From Microvirga pudoricolor (lineage in GTDB: Bacteria > Pseudomonadota > Alphaproteobacteria > Rhizobiales > Beijerinckiaceae), in assembly GCF_016892705.1 (NCBI RefSeq), contig NZ_JAFEMB010000007.1:62001-126000 (forward strand): a stretch of 64,000 nucleotides of DNA, read 5' to 3'. The notes under the pieces are model-generated. The model was not told the DNA's origin and searched no databases. It saw only the letters and a program-made list of their open reading frames with translations. How positions within the stretch are numbered: position 1 is the first letter of the stretch; each line of letters starts with the position of its first letter. Made by a program: the position numbers and the translations under genes. This document shows, piece by piece, positions 1-9,379 of this stretch.

Positions 1-180
1 CGCGAAGACGTGAAAGAGGCCTGCCCACAGGAAGGACAGGCCGACGGGCAGGAGGAGCATCCAATCCAGCAGACGGGAAGCCAGCGGCCGACCGTCGCGA
101 CGGACCAGGGCCAGGGCGATGGCCAGCGCGAAGCTGAGGGCGGGGATATTCGACAGGATGAAGCGGATCGTCTCGGCCAT
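1..180 (-). CDS. small membrane protein, 3' end outside window
   Basis: The first 60 residues of a reverse-strand gene whose end lies beyond the left edge. It starts at the ATG complementary to 178-180, with a GAGAGA-type ribosome binding site just upstream. The visible part begins MAETIRFILSNIPALSFALA and carries two hydrophobic stretches (about residues 8-25 and 39-58) separated by a short basic loop, so it is an integral membrane protein. The opening resembles small uncharacterised membrane proteins of the DUF6790 type, but this comes from memory of the family and only a fragment is visible. Function unknown. Confidence 0.6.
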   Translation of the reverse strand, partial: MAETIRFILSNIPALSFALAIALALVRRDGRPLASRLLDWMLLLPVGLSFLWAGLFHVFA

Positions 181-323
181 GTCGGGTCTCTCGCGCTGGC
201 ACAGCGGCAGGGCCAAGCGGCTCGCCGGCGGCGGGGTGCTCGCGTGGGCAGCCTAGCCGATGGGAGTGGGCTGCTCAGGAAAAATGCTGCCTCGACGTCC
301 CGCATCAACAGGAATCCGAGCTC

Positions 324-1931
324 TCACAACGGCATCGTCAGCCGAAACACCGTCCCGTTCTCCGAGGTGAGGCTCACATGCCCGCCGAGCTGGGCCGCGA
401 AGGCGCGGATGAGCTTGGTGCCGAGGGACGACGGATCATCCTTGTTTCCGATCAGTCCACGGCCGTTATCGCGCACCGTGACCTCCAGGCCGCTGTCGCT
501 GCGATGGACGGAAACGGCGATCTGCCCTTCCTGGTCGGGAGCGAAAGCGTGCTTGAAGGCGTTCGAGATCGCTTCCGTCACCGTGAGGGCGAGGGGGATG
601 GCCTTCTCCAGGTCGATGGCGATCGGGTCTGCGTCCAGATCGAGCTCGATCCCCCGCGCGGCGGCCCCGTAGGCGGCGGATAGCTCGCCGATCAGGCGGC
701 CGAAATAGTCCTGAAGGTTGATCGTGCCGCCCGTATCCGTCCGATAGAGCGTGTCGTGGATCAGGCCGATGGAGCGCAGGCGATCTTGGGTTTCCTGGAA
801 AGCCGTCTTCACGTCCGGGTCCTTGAAGCGCCGGGCCTGGAGCTGCAGCAGGCTCGATGTGACCTGGAGGTTGTTCTTCACCCGGTGGTGGATCTCCTTC
901 AGCAGCACCACCTTGTCGGAGAGGGCCTTGGCAAGGCTGTCATTCGCCTGACCGAGCTCCCGATTCAGATCGTGGAGGCTGCGCTGGGTCTCCTCGGTCC
1001 GGTAGCTGAGACGGATGCCGAACCAGGTCAGCCAGGCGAGCGCCACGAGCACGATGATCGTGACGGCGATGCTCCAATAGAGCCCCTGCCACCAGACCGA
1101 GAGCGCCGCCGCCACCGGGATGCTCGCCGTCACCGTCACGGGCCACCGTTCGAGGCGGCGGAAGGACACGATCCGCTCGGCACTGTCCGAGGTCCGGTCG
1201 GACCGGTAGGTGCCGGCCTTCTGACTCGTGAAATCCGTGAACAGGCGCGAGCGCGCCAATGTGGCATTGGTCCGGTCCGGTGTCAGATCCGTGCGGGCGA
1301 TAACGCTGCCGTCCCGGTCCCAGATGCCGAGAACGAGGTCACCCGCATTCTCGTTCATGTTCGAGACCTCCTGCAGGAAGGTGGGCCGCAAGGCCACCAT
1401 GGCAACACCGTCGAAATCGCCCTTCACATCCGGAATGCGGCGGGTGTAGGTGTAGAGGATCTCCTTGTTGTACTGGCCCAGGATGGCCCCGCCCACGATC
1501 GTGTCGGCTCCGGCCCGGTGGGCCTTGAACCAGCGCCGGTCGGCAAAGCTCATGTCGGCGACCGGAAAGGCGCCGGTCATCGAGACCGCGTTGCCGTTCC
1601 GGTCCATGATCAGGAAGAGGTCGCCGGCCGAGGACCGCTGGGTCATGTCCACGAGAAGGTCGTGCGCCTCGCGCGAGCCCTTCAGGGCGTCGGCCCCGCC
1701 CTTGAGGGCCACGTACTCGATGATGTCCTTCAGGAGCAGGTCCCCGGTCTCGAGGGTCCGCTTGGTGTATTCCTCCATCAGGAGGGCAAGGTCCTGCGTG
1801 GCGGCCTCGGCCCGGTTCATCGCATAGCGGTATTCGAGCCACACGAAGGTGCCGCGCATGCCGATGATCGCAACGGCGAACAACAGGGCCGTCGCGTAGA
1901 GAACGGTACGGACGTCACGGACGGGGATCAT
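324..1931 (-). CDS. membrane sensor histidine kinase, HisKA_2 type
   Basis: A 535-residue sensor kinase. It has an N-terminal membrane helix (about residues 8-30), an extracytoplasmic region of roughly 240 residues in the position and size of a dCache/PDC ligand-binding domain, and a second helix near 283-305. The HisKA_2 phosphoacceptor motif EIHHRVKNNL lies near residue 348, followed by a HATPase_c domain with N box EAISNAFKHA and G box VRDNGRGL. HisKA_2 and HWE kinases are the group that signals to PhyR-type regulators and single-domain receivers in alphaproteobacteria, so an input into the general stress response is possible but not shown. The ATG at 1931 is preferred because the membrane anchor follows at once; an upstream ATG at 1973 adds 14 residues. 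No partner regulator is adjacent. Confidence 0.88.
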   Translation of the reverse strand: MIPVRDVRTVLYATALLFAVAIIGMRGTFVWLEYRYAMNRAEAATQDLALLMEEYTKRTLETGDLLLKDIIEYVALKGGADALKGSREAHDLLVDMTQRSSAGDLFLIMDRNGNAVSMTGAFPVADMSFADRRWFKAHRAGADTIVGGAILGQYNKEILYTYTRRIPDVKGDFDGVAMVALRPTFLQEVSNMNENAGDLVLGIWDRDGSVIARTDLTPDRTNATLARSRLFTDFTSQKAGTYRSDRTSDSAERIVSFRRLERWPVTVTASIPVAAALSVWWQGLYWSIAVTIIVLVALAWLTWFGIRLSYRTEETQRSLHDLNRELGQANDSLAKALSDKVVLLKEIHHRVKNNLQVTSSLLQLQARRFKDPDVKTAFQETQDRLRSIGLIHDTLYRTDTGGTINLQDYFGRLIGELSAAYGAAARGIELDLDADPIAIDLEKAIPLALTVTEAISNAFKHAFAPDQEGQIAVSVHRSDSGLEVTVRDNGRGLIGNKDDPSSLGTKLIRAFAAQLGGHVSLTSENGTVFRLTMPL

Positions 1932-2104
1932 CACGCTACTCTGGAACGGAGGCCCGGGGCGTCCGGACCCCATGGTTCTAGCGCGGAACCCGGGTCCGCT
2001 CCACCCGCAAGCGGACGCATTTCAAGGAAAGCCTGGGGTGACAGGCCGGGGAGCGATTGCTAATCAGGCGCCGGATCCCCCTTTCGAGCCCGAGAAACCC
2101 TTTC

Positions 2105-2947
2105 ATGTCACACGCCGATCTCGCCGCCACCATCGATTCCGCCTGGGAGGACCGGGCCAACGTCGCACCCGCGACGACCGGGACCATCCGTGAGGCGGTC
2201 GAGGAGGCCCTGAGCCTGCTCGATTCCGGCAAGGCGCGCGTGGCCGAGAAGGCGGGCGGCGAATGGCAGGTGCATCAATGGCTCAAGAAGGCCGTGCTCC
2301 TGTCCTTCCGCCTCAACGACATGGGGATCATCAAGGGCGGGCCGGGCGAGTCCGTTTGGTGGGACAAGGTCCCGTCCAAGTTCGACGGCTGGACCCCGGC
2401 CGAGTTCAAGGACGCGGGTTTCCGGGCTGTGCCCAACTGCACCGTGCGGCGGGGCGCCTTCATCGGCCCGAACGTGGTGCTGATGCCGTCCTTCGTCAAT
2501 CTCGGCGCCTACGTGGACGAGGGCACCATGGTGGACACATGGGCAACGGTCGGTTCCTGCGCCCAGATCGGCAAGAACGTGCACCTGTCCGGAGGCGTCG
2601 GCATCGGCGGCGTGCTGGAGCCGCTTCAGGCCAACCCCACCATCATCGAGGATAACTGCTTCATCGGGGCCCGCTCCGAGGTGGTGGAGGGCGTCGTGGT
2701 GGGCGAGGGCTCGGTCCTGTCCATGGGCGTATTCATCTCGGCTTCGACCAAGATCGTGGACCGCAACACCGGCGAGGTCTTCGTCGGCAAGGTGCCGCCG
2801 TATTCCGTGGTCGTCCCGGGCTCTCTCCCGGGCAAGCCGCTCCCCGACGGAACCCCCGGCCCGTCGCTCTACTGCGCCGTGATCGTCAAGCGCGTGGACG
2901 CCCAAACGCGGGCAAAGACGGGGATCAATGAGCTGCTGCGGGATTGA
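2105..2947 (+). CDS. dapD: tetrahydrodipicolinate N-succinyltransferase
   Basis: DapD transfers a succinyl group from succinyl-CoA to tetrahydrodipicolinate in the succinylase branch of lysine and diaminopimelate synthesis. The 280-residue length is normal for the family. The N-terminal helical domain ([17 protein letters not shown]) is followed by a left-handed beta-helix of hexapeptide repeats from about residue 110 to 225, with the family signatures [19 protein letters not shown] and [14 protein letters not shown]. The ATG at 2105 is chosen because it gives the conserved N-terminus; an in-frame start at 2057 would add 16 residues unlike the family. It is divergent from the sensor kinase and lies upstream of dapE, which acts two steps later in the same pathway. 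Confidence 0.97.
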   Translation: MSHADLAATIDSAWEDRANVAPATTGTIREAVEEALSLLDSGKARVAEKAGGEWQVHQWLKKAVLLSFRLNDMGIIKGGPGESVWWDKVPSKFDGWTPAEFKDAGFRAVPNCTVRRGAFIGPNVVLMPSFVNLGAYVDEGTMVDTWATVGSCAQIGKNVHLSGGVGIGGVLEPLQANPTIIEDNCFIGARSEVVEGVVVGEGSVLSMGVFISASTKIVDRNTGEVFVGKVPPYSVVVPGSLPGKPLPDGTPGPSLYCAVIVKRVDAQTRAKTGINELLRD

Positions 2948-3003
2948 GCTTGAAGCAATAATGTTTTCAGGAAGCCGGCAGCGGCCTCGCCCGGAGTTGT
3001 GTC

Positions 3004-3282
3004 ATGACATGTTACATCGGGCTGGCCTACAAGGATCCCGACACCTCTTACGGTGTCGTGTTTCCCGATTTTCCAGGCTGCGCGACGGCTGCCGAGAAGC
3101 TATCTGAAATTCCCGGCATGGCCGAAGAGGCGCTAGCGCTTCACATCGCCGGGATGGTGGAGGACGGCGAATCCATCCCGGAGCCGTCTTCCTTCGAAGC
3201 CGTGATGGCCAACCCCAAGAACCGGGATGGCGTCCCCATCCTGGTGGCCGTCAAGACCGTATCGCCGTCATACGCACCGTAA
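3004..3282 (+). CDS. orphan HicB-like protein without DNA-binding domain
   Basis: A 92-residue protein with the HicB antitoxin fold: YIGLAYKDPDTSYGVVFPDF, then PGCATAAEKL, then an EEALALHIAGMVEDGE helix and the PEPSSFEAVMA tail typical of HicB-like proteins in alphaproteobacteria. Full-length relatives usually continue after the VPILVAV segment into a ribbon-helix-helix or HTH DNA-binding domain. Here the chain ends ten residues later (SPSYAP), and no remnant of that domain was seen in the following bases. No HicA toxin gene lies on either side. A GGAG motif sits about seven bases before the ATG. It lies between dapD and dapE on the same strand. It may be a remnant or may have a function independent of a toxin. 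Confidence 0.72.
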   Translation: MTCYIGLAYKDPDTSYGVVFPDFPGCATAAEKLSEIPGMAEEALALHIAGMVEDGESIPEPSSFEAVMANPKNRDGVPILVAVKTVSPSYAP

Positions 3283-3356
3283 GCGATGCGGCCTGAAGGC
3301 TGCGAAATTTTACCGGACAGCGATTGATTTTCCGAGAGATCATGCTTCATGAGCGC

Positions 3357-4526
3357 ATGACGCACGAACACTCCCCCGTCTCCCTCGCCCAATCCCTTCT
3401 CCGCTGCCCCTCGGTGACGCCCGAGGAGGGCGGGGCGCTCGCTTTCGTGGCGCAGGTGCTGGGAGATGCGGGTTTCGAGGTGCACCGGCCGGTCTTCACC
3501 GCCCCGGACACGCCGGACGTGGAGAACCTCTATGCCCGCTGGGGCACGGGCCACCCGTATCTGCTCTTTGCCGGTCATACGGACGTGGTGCCGCCGGGTG
3601 ATCTGAACCGCTGGACCCATGACCCCTTCGGCGGCGTCGTCGTCGATGGCGAGCTCCACGGGCGCGGTGCGGTGGACATGAAGGGCGGCATCGCCTGCAT
3701 GATGGCGGCGGCGCTGGAATACCTCGCCGAGAACCCGGATTTCGGCGGCTCCATCGGCTTTCTCATCACCGGTGACGAGGAAGGGCCCGCGATCAACGGC
3801 ACCGTGAAGCTGCTCGAATGGGCGCGCGAGCGCGGCGAACGCTTCGACCATTGTGTCCTGGGTGAGCCGACGAACCCGGACCGGCTCGGCGACATGATCA
3901 AGATCGGCCGACGCGGCTCCCTGACGGGCAGGCTCACGGTCGAGGGCAAGCAGGGCCATGTGGGCTATCCGCACCTGGCCGAGAACCCGATCCCCCGCCT
4001 GATGCGCCTCCTCGACGGGCTGCTGCGCGAGCCCCTGGACCGGGGAACCGAGCATTTCGACGCCTCCAACCTGGAGGTGACGACGGTGGATGTGGGAAAT
4101 CCCGCCGCCAACGTGATCCCGGCCGAGGCGCGCGCCACCTTCAACATCCGCTTCAACGATCTCTGGTCGCCGGACAGCCTCGGCGAGGAGCTGGAGCGCC
4201 GCCTGCGGGAGGCTGCGGGCAATGACGTGCGCTACAGGCTGCACCTGGAACCCACCAACGCCATAGCGTTCCTGACGCCCCCCAACGATTTCGTGGGCTT
4301 CATCGCCGAGGCGATCGAAGCCGAGACCGGGCGGCGTCCCAAGCTCTCCACCACCGGCGGCACATCGGATGCCCGCTTCATCGTCAAGCACTGTCCCGTC
4401 GTGGAGTTCGGGCTGGTGGGCCAGACCATGCACCAGATCGACGAGCGCGTGGCGGTGGCCGATCTCGACCGGCTGGCCGCGATCTATCGCAAGATCTTGA
4501 ACGCCTACTTCGCCGTGGGCCGCTGA
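3357..4526 (+). CDS. dapE: succinyl-diaminopimelate desuccinylase
   Basis: DapE is a di-zinc M20-family hydrolase that removes succinate from N-succinyl-LL-diaminopimelate, giving LL-diaminopimelate for lysine and cell-wall synthesis. The metal-binding motifs are visible: [12 protein letters not shown] (first His), [10 protein letters not shown] (bridging Asp), [12 protein letters not shown] (catalytic and metal Glu), LGEPT, and the C-terminal His in [10 protein letters not shown]. The chain spans the usual catalytic plus dimerisation domains in about 389 residues. The start is uncertain: ATG 3357 fits the family N-terminus best, while ATG 3342 and TTG 3324 are in frame, and a GAGAGA motif lies at 3334-3339. 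It functions with dapD, 400 bases upstream. Confidence 0.95.
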   Translation: MTHEHSPVSLAQSLLRCPSVTPEEGGALAFVAQVLGDAGFEVHRPVFTAPDTPDVENLYARWGTGHPYLLFAGHTDVVPPGDLNRWTHDPFGGVVVDGELHGRGAVDMKGGIACMMAAALEYLAENPDFGGSIGFLITGDEEGPAINGTVKLLEWARERGERFDHCVLGEPTNPDRLGDMIKIGRRGSLTGRLTVEGKQGHVGYPHLAENPIPRLMRLLDGLLREPLDRGTEHFDASNLEVTTVDVGNPAANVIPAEARATFNIRFNDLWSPDSLGEELERRLREAAGNDVRYRLHLEPTNAIAFLTPPNDFVGFIAEAIEAETGRRPKLSTTGGTSDARFIVKHCPVVEFGLVGQTMHQIDERVAVADLDRLAAIYRKILNAYFAVGR

Positions 4527-4666
4527 AAGCGGCTGACGGAACCTCCAGCTTGGCCGTATAAGACTAAAGTTCAATGCGGCTCGGAACCCAGGCGCGGGAG
4601 CGCCGGTTCTGTCAGGGAGCCTCGGGGCATGTCTCGGGTTCTCGCTGGAACGTTTGGAGGCGACAG

Positions 4667-5257
4667 ATGCTCGTGACGGCCGACGAGGTAAACCGCTCCT
4701 TCAAGGGCACCGTGGATCTGCTTCATGCCCGTGCGGAAGGTCTCAAGTCCTTCGACTTCAGTGAGACGGGTTTCTGGCATTCGTTCTCGGCCATCGGCCT
4801 GACGCTTCCGGCCTATATCGTGACGCTCGCGCTCGAACGTCACCGCCTCGGCATTCTCCAGCCCGACAATCCGCTTCTCGGCAGCCTGTGGCTCGACGGT
4901 CTCGTGGCCCTGGGGTTCGCGGCGGGCTTCCTGGCCCTGCCGCTCGCCATGATCGGCATCACGCGAGGTTTGCGCCTGACCCACCGTTACGTGCCGTTCG
5001 TCATCGTCACCAATTGGATTGCGGTCGTCGGTTTGCTGACCCTGGCGTTCCCGGGCCTGCTGATGCTGATCGGCTGGGCGCCGCCTTCGTTGGCGGGGTT
5101 CTTCACCCTGGCTTTCGCCGCGCTTCTGCTGCGCATGCAATGGTTTGCCACCAAGGCGACGCTGGGGGTATCGGGTGGTTTAGCCTTTGCGATCGTCCTG
5201 CTCGGCCTTGGCCTCAACGCCGCCATCGCGGGGGCGATGCGCGCCTTGATCGGCTAA
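4667..5257 (+). CDS. four-helix membrane protein of unknown function
   Basis: A 196-residue protein with a hydrophilic N-terminus of about 45 residues followed by four or five membrane helices (around residues 42-60, 75-100, 112-140 and 145-190). The ATG at 4667 is fixed by a strong GGAGG site at 4656-4660. The upstream in-frame ATG at 4574 lacks such a site. I do not recognise a named family with certainty; similar proteins occur beside dapE/truA in related genomes, from memory. Its 3' end overlaps the 3' end of truA on the opposite strand by 78 bases, so the two mRNAs are complementary there. No catalytic motif is apparent. Confidence 0.8.
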   Translation: MLVTADEVNRSFKGTVDLLHARAEGLKSFDFSETGFWHSFSAIGLTLPAYIVTLALERHRLGILQPDNPLLGSLWLDGLVALGFAAGFLALPLAMIGITRGLRLTHRYVPFVIVTNWIAVVGLLTLAFPGLLMLIGWAPPSLAGFFTLAFAALLLRMQWFATKATLGVSGGLAFAIVLLGLGLNAAIAGAMRALIG

Positions 5258-6007
5258 TTCGTCCATCGGCGGATAGTCGACCCCGATCAGGTACAGGCCC
5301 GCCGAAGGCGCCATCGGGCCACAACGGCTTCGGTCCCTGGCATCGAGCGCCGCCTTCACGTCCGCCACGCTCCACCGGCCCGCGCCGGCGCGCTCCAAGG
5401 TGCCCACTATGGAGCGCACCTGATGATGTAGGAAGGAGCGGGCTGAGGCATAAACCCGGATCTCGTCGCCGATCCGCTCCACGTCGAGCCGGTCGAGGGT
5501 GCGGATGGGGCTGTTGGCCTGGCATTCGGCGGCCCGGAAGGTCGTGAAGTCGTGGCGTCCGACCAGATGCTGCGCTGCTTCCTGCATGCTCGCAGCATCG
5601 AGCCGCCAGGCCACGTGCCAAACCCGGTTCTGCTCCAGCGCCGCCGGGGCGCGGCGGTTGAGGATGCGGTAGACGTAATGGCGCTTCACCGCCGAGATCC
5701 GGGCATTGAAAGCCTCAGGCACGATCTCGGCCGCCAGGATGGATACCGGTTCCGGCTTCAAGTGGGCGTTGGTGGCATCCCGTACGGTGTCGCTGCGCCA
5801 GTCTTTCTCCAGGTCCACGTGCACGACCTGATGGGTGGCGTGGACGCCCGAATCGGTGCGGCCCGCGCAGTGAATTCGCACCGCATGGCCGGCGAACCGC
5901 CCGATGGCGCGCTCAACCGCCTCCTGCACCGAGCGGCCGTTGGTCTGGTGCTGCCAGCCCGTATAGGGCGTGCCGTCATACTCGACGATGAGCTTGTAGC
6001 GCGCCAT
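5180..6007 (-). CDS. truA: tRNA pseudouridine(38-40) synthase
   Basis: TruA converts U38, U39 and U40 in the anticodon stem-loop of many tRNAs to pseudouridine. The 275-residue protein starts [20 protein letters not shown] and carries the catalytic motif [11 protein letters not shown] with the nucleophilic Asp at residue 52. The second domain ([15 protein letters not shown]) is intact and the family ending LIGVDYP is present, but the frame continues about 30 residues beyond it, with a charged tail reaching into the convergent membrane protein gene. The start overlaps closely with the upstream GNAT gene (two bases apart), making it the last gene of the def-fmt-GNAT-truA operon. Confidence 0.96.
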   Translation of the reverse strand: MARYKLIVEYDGTPYTGWQHQTNGRSVQEAVERAIGRFAGHAVRIHCAGRTDSGVHATHQVVHVDLEKDWRSDTVRDATNAHLKPEPVSILAAEIVPEAFNARISAVKRHYVYRILNRRAPAALEQNRVWHVAWRLDAASMQEAAQHLVGRHDFTTFRAAECQANSPIRTLDRLDVERIGDEIRVYASARSFLHHQVRSIVGTLERAGAGRWSVADVKAALDARDRSRCGPMAPSAGLYLIGVDYPPMDELADQGAHRPRDGGVEAKAEQDDRKG

Positions 6008-6008
6008 G

Positions 6009-6506
6009 TCAGGCCAGCCCCGCGAAGGCGCCAGGGTAGCGGGCTGGCCCGATGACAGCACGTCCGCTGAGGCTCAGACCCTGCAGATAGGGTCCGTCAT
6101 AGGGTGTGCGCAGATCGCGCACGGCCTCCGCCGCGAAGCCGAAGCGGCCATAAAAGGCGGGCTCGCCCAGAACGACCACCATGTCCTCGCCCATGGCCGC
6201 GAGACGAGAGAGTCCGTCCCGTATGAGGGCCGAACCGATGCCCTGGTGCTGGGCCTCCGGCAGCACGCTTACCGGCGCGAGCGCCGAGACCCGGATCATC
6301 GGGCTGTCGAGAACCATGCGCGAGAAGGCGATGTGGCCGAGAATGCGATCCCTTCCGGCAACCAGGGACAGGACAAGATCCTGATCCAGGCGCAAACGGT
6401 CCACAAGGTCGGCTTCCGCTTCCTGCCCGAACGCCGCGCGATGAAGCGCCTGGATGGCCGCCTGATCGGCGGGATCCTCGGGCCGAACGGCGAGGGCGAT
6501 CGTCAT
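6009..6506 (-). CDS. GNAT family N-acetyltransferase (YhbS-like)
   Basis: A 165-residue acetyltransferase of the GNAT fold. The acetyl-CoA binding motif A appears as [20 protein letters not shown] (Q/R-x-x-G-x-G/A), preceded by the beta-strand pair VSALAPV and followed by the [15 protein letters not shown] segment that is characteristic of YhbS-type proteins. The substrate cannot be deduced. Its ATG overlaps the stop codon of fmt in an ATGA arrangement and its stop lies just before truA, so it is translationally coupled within the operon of protein-maturation and tRNA-modification genes. Confidence 0.9.
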   Translation of the reverse strand: MTIALAVRPEDPADQAAIQALHRAAFGQEAEADLVDRLRLDQDLVLSLVAGRDRILGHIAFSRMVLDSPMIRVSALAPVSVLPEAQHQGIGSALIRDGLSRLAAMGEDMVVVLGEPAFYGRFGFAAEAVRDLRTPYDGPYLQGLSLSGRAVIGPARYPGAFAGLA

Positions 6507-7435
6507 GCGAGCGAGGTGCCCGGGGCCAGCCGGACGCCGCGCAGGAATTCGTCCGCGCCCATCGGGCCCTTTCCGGCCCGCTGGACCTGGATCAGGCGAA
6601 CCGCCCCGGATCCGCAGGCGACGGAGCCGTTCGGGTCGATGAGGGTGCCGGGAGCGCCGGACCCGATAGCGAGCACCGCCCGCAAGACCTTGATGCGCTC
6701 CGGCCCCTTGCCGAAATCAGCCATGAAGAAGGCGCCTGGGAACGGCGACAGACCGCGGATGTGGTTGTGAATATCCCCCGCCGTCTTTGCCCAGTCGATC
6801 CGGCCGTCGGCGTTGGTGAGCTTGTGGGCGTAGGTCACGCCGTCCTCGGGCTGTGGCGTGAAGTTCAGGCCGCCCCGCGACAGGGCCGCGAGCGCCCGCA
6901 CCATCAGGTCGGCGCCGAGTCCCATAAGCCGGTCGTGAAGCTCGCCAGCGGTCATATCGGGCGCGATGGCGACCCGCTCGGCCATGCCGACCGGACCCGT
7001 GTCGAGGCCCTGTTCCATCCGCATCACGGCGACCCCCGTCTCCGCATCGCCCGCCATCACGGCGCGCTGGATCGGCGCCGCGCCGCGCCAACGTGGCAGC
7101 AGGGAGGCGTGGAGATTGAGGCAACCGAGTTGAGGGGCTTCAAGGATCGGGAGCGGCAGGATCATGCCGTAGGCGACCACAACGGCCACATCGGCCTCGT
7201 GGGACCGGAAGGTCTCGGCCGCCTCCTCGGTGCGCAGGGTCTTGGGCGTCAGCACCGGCAGGCCGAAGCGTTCCGCCATCCCGTGGACCGGAGAGGGCTT
7301 CAGCGCCATGCCCCGGCCGGCGGCGGCGGGCTCGCGGGTATAGACTGCCACGACCTCGTGGCCCTGGCCCACGATCTCGGCGAGGGTGGGCACGGCGAAA
7401 TCCGGCGTGCCCATGAAGACGACCCGAAGGCTCAT
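6503..7435 (-). CDS. fmt: methionyl-tRNA formyltransferase
   Basis: Fmt formylates the amino group of Met-tRNA(fMet) using 10-formyltetrahydrofolate, which is needed for initiation of bacterial translation. The 310-residue length is normal. The N-terminal formyltransferase domain begins [18 protein letters not shown] and contains the folate-binding and catalytic signature [18 protein letters not shown] plus the catalytic Asp in the GLDTGPV region. The C-terminal OB-like tRNA-binding domain contains NADGRIDW and [11 protein letters not shown]. It lies 25 bases after def, the deformylase that later removes the same formyl group, and its stop overlaps the GNAT gene. Confidence 0.97.
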   Translation of the reverse strand: MSLRVVFMGTPDFAVPTLAEIVGQGHEVVAVYTREPAAAGRGMALKPSPVHGMAERFGLPVLTPKTLRTEEAAETFRSHEADVAVVVAYGMILPLPILEAPQLGCLNLHASLLPRWRGAAPIQRAVMAGDAETGVAVMRMEQGLDTGPVGMAERVAIAPDMTAGELHDRLMGLGADLMVRALAALSRGGLNFTPQPEDGVTYAHKLTNADGRIDWAKTAGDIHNHIRGLSPFPGAFFMADFGKGPERIKVLRAVLAIGSGAPGTLIDPNGSVACGSGAVRLIQVQRAGKGPMGADEFLRGVRLAPGTSLA

Positions 7436-7460
7436 GGCAAGGTTCTCGTTGGGAAGGCTC

Positions 7461-7979
7461 TCATGCGGTCTTCTCGCGCTTGGCGGCCTTCTTGAACTTG
7501 GTCATCACCCGGTCGCGCTTGAGCTTGGACAGGTAGTCGATGAACAGAACCCCGTTGAGATGGTCGATCTCGTGCTGGACGCAGGTCGCCAGAAGGCCGT
7601 CCGCCTCCTGCTCCACGGTTTCGCCCTTCAGGTTCATGTATCGGAACCGCACCCGGTCCGGCCGCTCGACCTCCTCGTAATATTCCGGGATCGACAGGCA
7701 GCCTTCCTCGTAGACCCGCTTCTCCTCCGACGTCCAGGTGACTTCCGGGTTGAGCAGCACCATCGGGGCGCGTTCGTCCTCGGCCTTCGAGACGTCCATG
7801 GTCACCATGCGTAACGGGATGCCCACCTGGATGGCCGCGAGGCCGACCCCGGGGGCGTCGTACATGGTCTCCAGCATGTCGTCCGCGAGCCGGCGGATCT
7901 CGTCCGTCACGGCCTCGACGGGCTTGGACACCAGGCGGAGCTGGGAATCGGGAAGGATGACGAGGGGTTTGATGGTCAT
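7461..7979 (-). CDS. def: peptide deformylase
   Basis: Def removes the formyl group from the N-terminal methionine of nascent proteins. All three family motifs are present: GVGLAAIQ at residues 44-51, EGCLSIP at 92-98 with the metal-binding Cys94, and HEIDH at 136-140 with two metal-binding His and the catalytic Glu. The C-terminal extension is short and basic ([12 protein letters not shown]), as in alphaproteobacterial type 1 enzymes. The length is 172 residues. It is the first gene of the reverse-strand operon and is divergent from rmuC, 94 bases away. Confidence 0.98.
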   Translation of the reverse strand: MTIKPLVILPDSQLRLVSKPVEAVTDEIRRLADDMLETMYDAPGVGLAAIQVGIPLRMVTMDVSKAEDERAPMVLLNPEVTWTSEEKRVYEEGCLSIPEYYEEVERPDRVRFRYMNLKGETVEQEADGLLATCVQHEIDHLNGVLFIDYLSKLKRDRVMTKFKKAAKREKTA

Positions 7980-8073
7980 GGGGCCGAGATAAGGGCTCGC
8001 CCGGGGATGGTCAAATCGTTCGTCATCTGTTCGGATAGGGAAAATTTACGGATCGTCCCGCGAAATCCCTTTC

Positions 8074-9258
8074 ATGAATGCCATTGCGTTTACCCTCGGA
8101 TCCTACCCCGTGCCCTGGAGCGACTTCGCCCTTGGGGTCGCGGGCTCAAGCCTCTTCCTGCTGGTGGTCGTGACGCTGCTGCTCCTACGTTCCCGCCGGG
8201 ACAGGCTCCTGGAGGAGGCGGCCTCCGAGGAGCGGGCCCGCGAGATGGACGACAAGGTGGCCGAGATCGCCCGCATCCAGGCCGAGATGACGGGCCGGCT
8301 CCGAACGGTCGCGGAGGTATTCGGCAGCCGCCAGAGCGATTTCGTCCGGGTGATCTCGGAGCGGATCGACGGGCTCCAGCACCGGGTCGGGCAGGGGCTG
8401 GCGAGCTCCACCCAATACCAGGCCGAGAACCTCTCCCGGCTGAACGAGCGTTTGGCGGTCATCGACGCGGCGCAGAAGAATCTGGCCGACCTGACGGGCG
8501 AGATCGTCGGGCTGCGGGACGTTCTGGCCAACAAGCAGAGCCGTGGAGCCTACGGGCAGGGGCGCATGGAGGCGATCATCCGGGACGGGCTGCCGAGCGG
8601 CGCCTTCGAGTTCCAGGCGACGCTCTCCAACCGCATGCGCCCGGACTGCATCGTGCGCCTGCCCGGCGACGGGCGCTGCCTCGTGGTCGACGCCAAGTTT
8701 CCGCTGGAGAGTTTCACCCTGTTCCGGGACGCGAAAGGCGACGAGGCGCGCCTCAAGGCCGCCGCCAGGGTTCGCGGCGACGTCCTGGTCCACGTGAAGG
8801 ACATCGCCGAGAAGTACTTCATCCCCGGCGAGACCCAGGACATCGCCCTCATGTTCGTGCCCGCCGAGTCGATCTACGCGGACCTGGCCGAACATTTCGA
8901 CGACGTGATCCAGAAGGCCCACCGGGCCCGCATCGTCATCGTGTCGCCGGCCCTCCTGTCGCTCGCCATCCAGGTCATGCAGGCGCTGGTGCGGGACGCC
9001 CGCATCCGCGAGGAGGCGCGAGTGATCCAGGTGGAGGTGCAGCGACTACTGGTGGATGTCGACAGGCTCAACGACCGCGTGGCCAAGCTCGACACCCATT
9101 TCCGCCAGGCCCAGGACGACGTGTCCCAGATCCGCATCTCCACGGACAAGATCGCCAAGCGCGGGCAGAAGATCGAGTCGCTGGAATTCGATGACGACGC
9201 GGCGCAACAAAGCGACCTGCTGAGGTTCCGCGATACGGGCCTCAGGGCTGTGGAATAG
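8074..9258 (+). CDS. rmuC: DNA recombination protein RmuC
   Basis: RmuC-family protein of 394 residues. It has an N-terminal membrane anchor (about residues 17-40), a coiled-coil stretch of roughly 100 residues (from LEEAASEERAREMDD onward), and the conserved RmuC domain from about residue 180. That domain contains PDCIVRLPGDGRCLVVDAKF, which matches the PD-(D/E)xK-like nuclease core proposed for the family, and the later motif ALMFVPAESIYADL. RmuC was first linked to limiting inversions at short inverted repeats. It is divergent from def, an arrangement seen in other rhizobia. Confidence 0.94.
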   Translation: MNAIAFTLGSYPVPWSDFALGVAGSSLFLLVVVTLLLLRSRRDRLLEEAASEERAREMDDKVAEIARIQAEMTGRLRTVAEVFGSRQSDFVRVISERIDGLQHRVGQGLASSTQYQAENLSRLNERLAVIDAAQKNLADLTGEIVGLRDVLANKQSRGAYGQGRMEAIIRDGLPSGAFEFQATLSNRMRPDCIVRLPGDGRCLVVDAKFPLESFTLFRDAKGDEARLKAAARVRGDVLVHVKDIAEKYFIPGETQDIALMFVPAESIYADLAEHFDDVIQKAHRARIVIVSPALLSLAIQVMQALVRDARIREEARVIQVEVQRLLVDVDRLNDRVAKLDTHFRQAQDDVSQIRISTDKIAKRGQKIESLEFDDDAAQQSDLLRFRDTGLRAVE

Positions 9259-9280
9259 GGCTCTCCGATCCGGCGATGCC

Positions 9281-9305
9281 GGAACAGATGCCGGACCGCG
9301 ACGTT
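9281..9305 (+). promoter_or_regulatory. EcfG-type stress promoter for the DUF892 gene
   Basis: The -35 element GGAAC at 9281-9285 and the -10 element CGTT at 9302-9305 are separated by exactly 16 bases. This is the consensus of the alphaproteobacterial general stress sigma factor EcfG (GGAAC-N16/17-CGTT). It lies in the rmuC-DUF892 gap, 75 bases before the start codon. Confidence 0.8.
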
Positions 9306-9379
9306 CCCCCACCGTTGAAAACGACCGCCGCCGACGCCTCGCGTCGGCCCTTTTTCACGGATATCAAAGGAACGACATC

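Noticed and set aside
756..2063. Long forward open frame opposite the sensor kinase
   Set aside because: Antisense shadow in GC-rich DNA; translation is Arg/Gly/His-rich without family motifs, while the reverse strand encodes a clear kinase.
4538..4563. GGAAC upstream of the membrane protein gene, as possible EcfG promoter
   Set aside because: No CGTT at 16 or 17 bases downstream.
3141..4574. Long reverse open frame opposite dapE
   Set aside because: Shadow of dapE; no recognisable domain.
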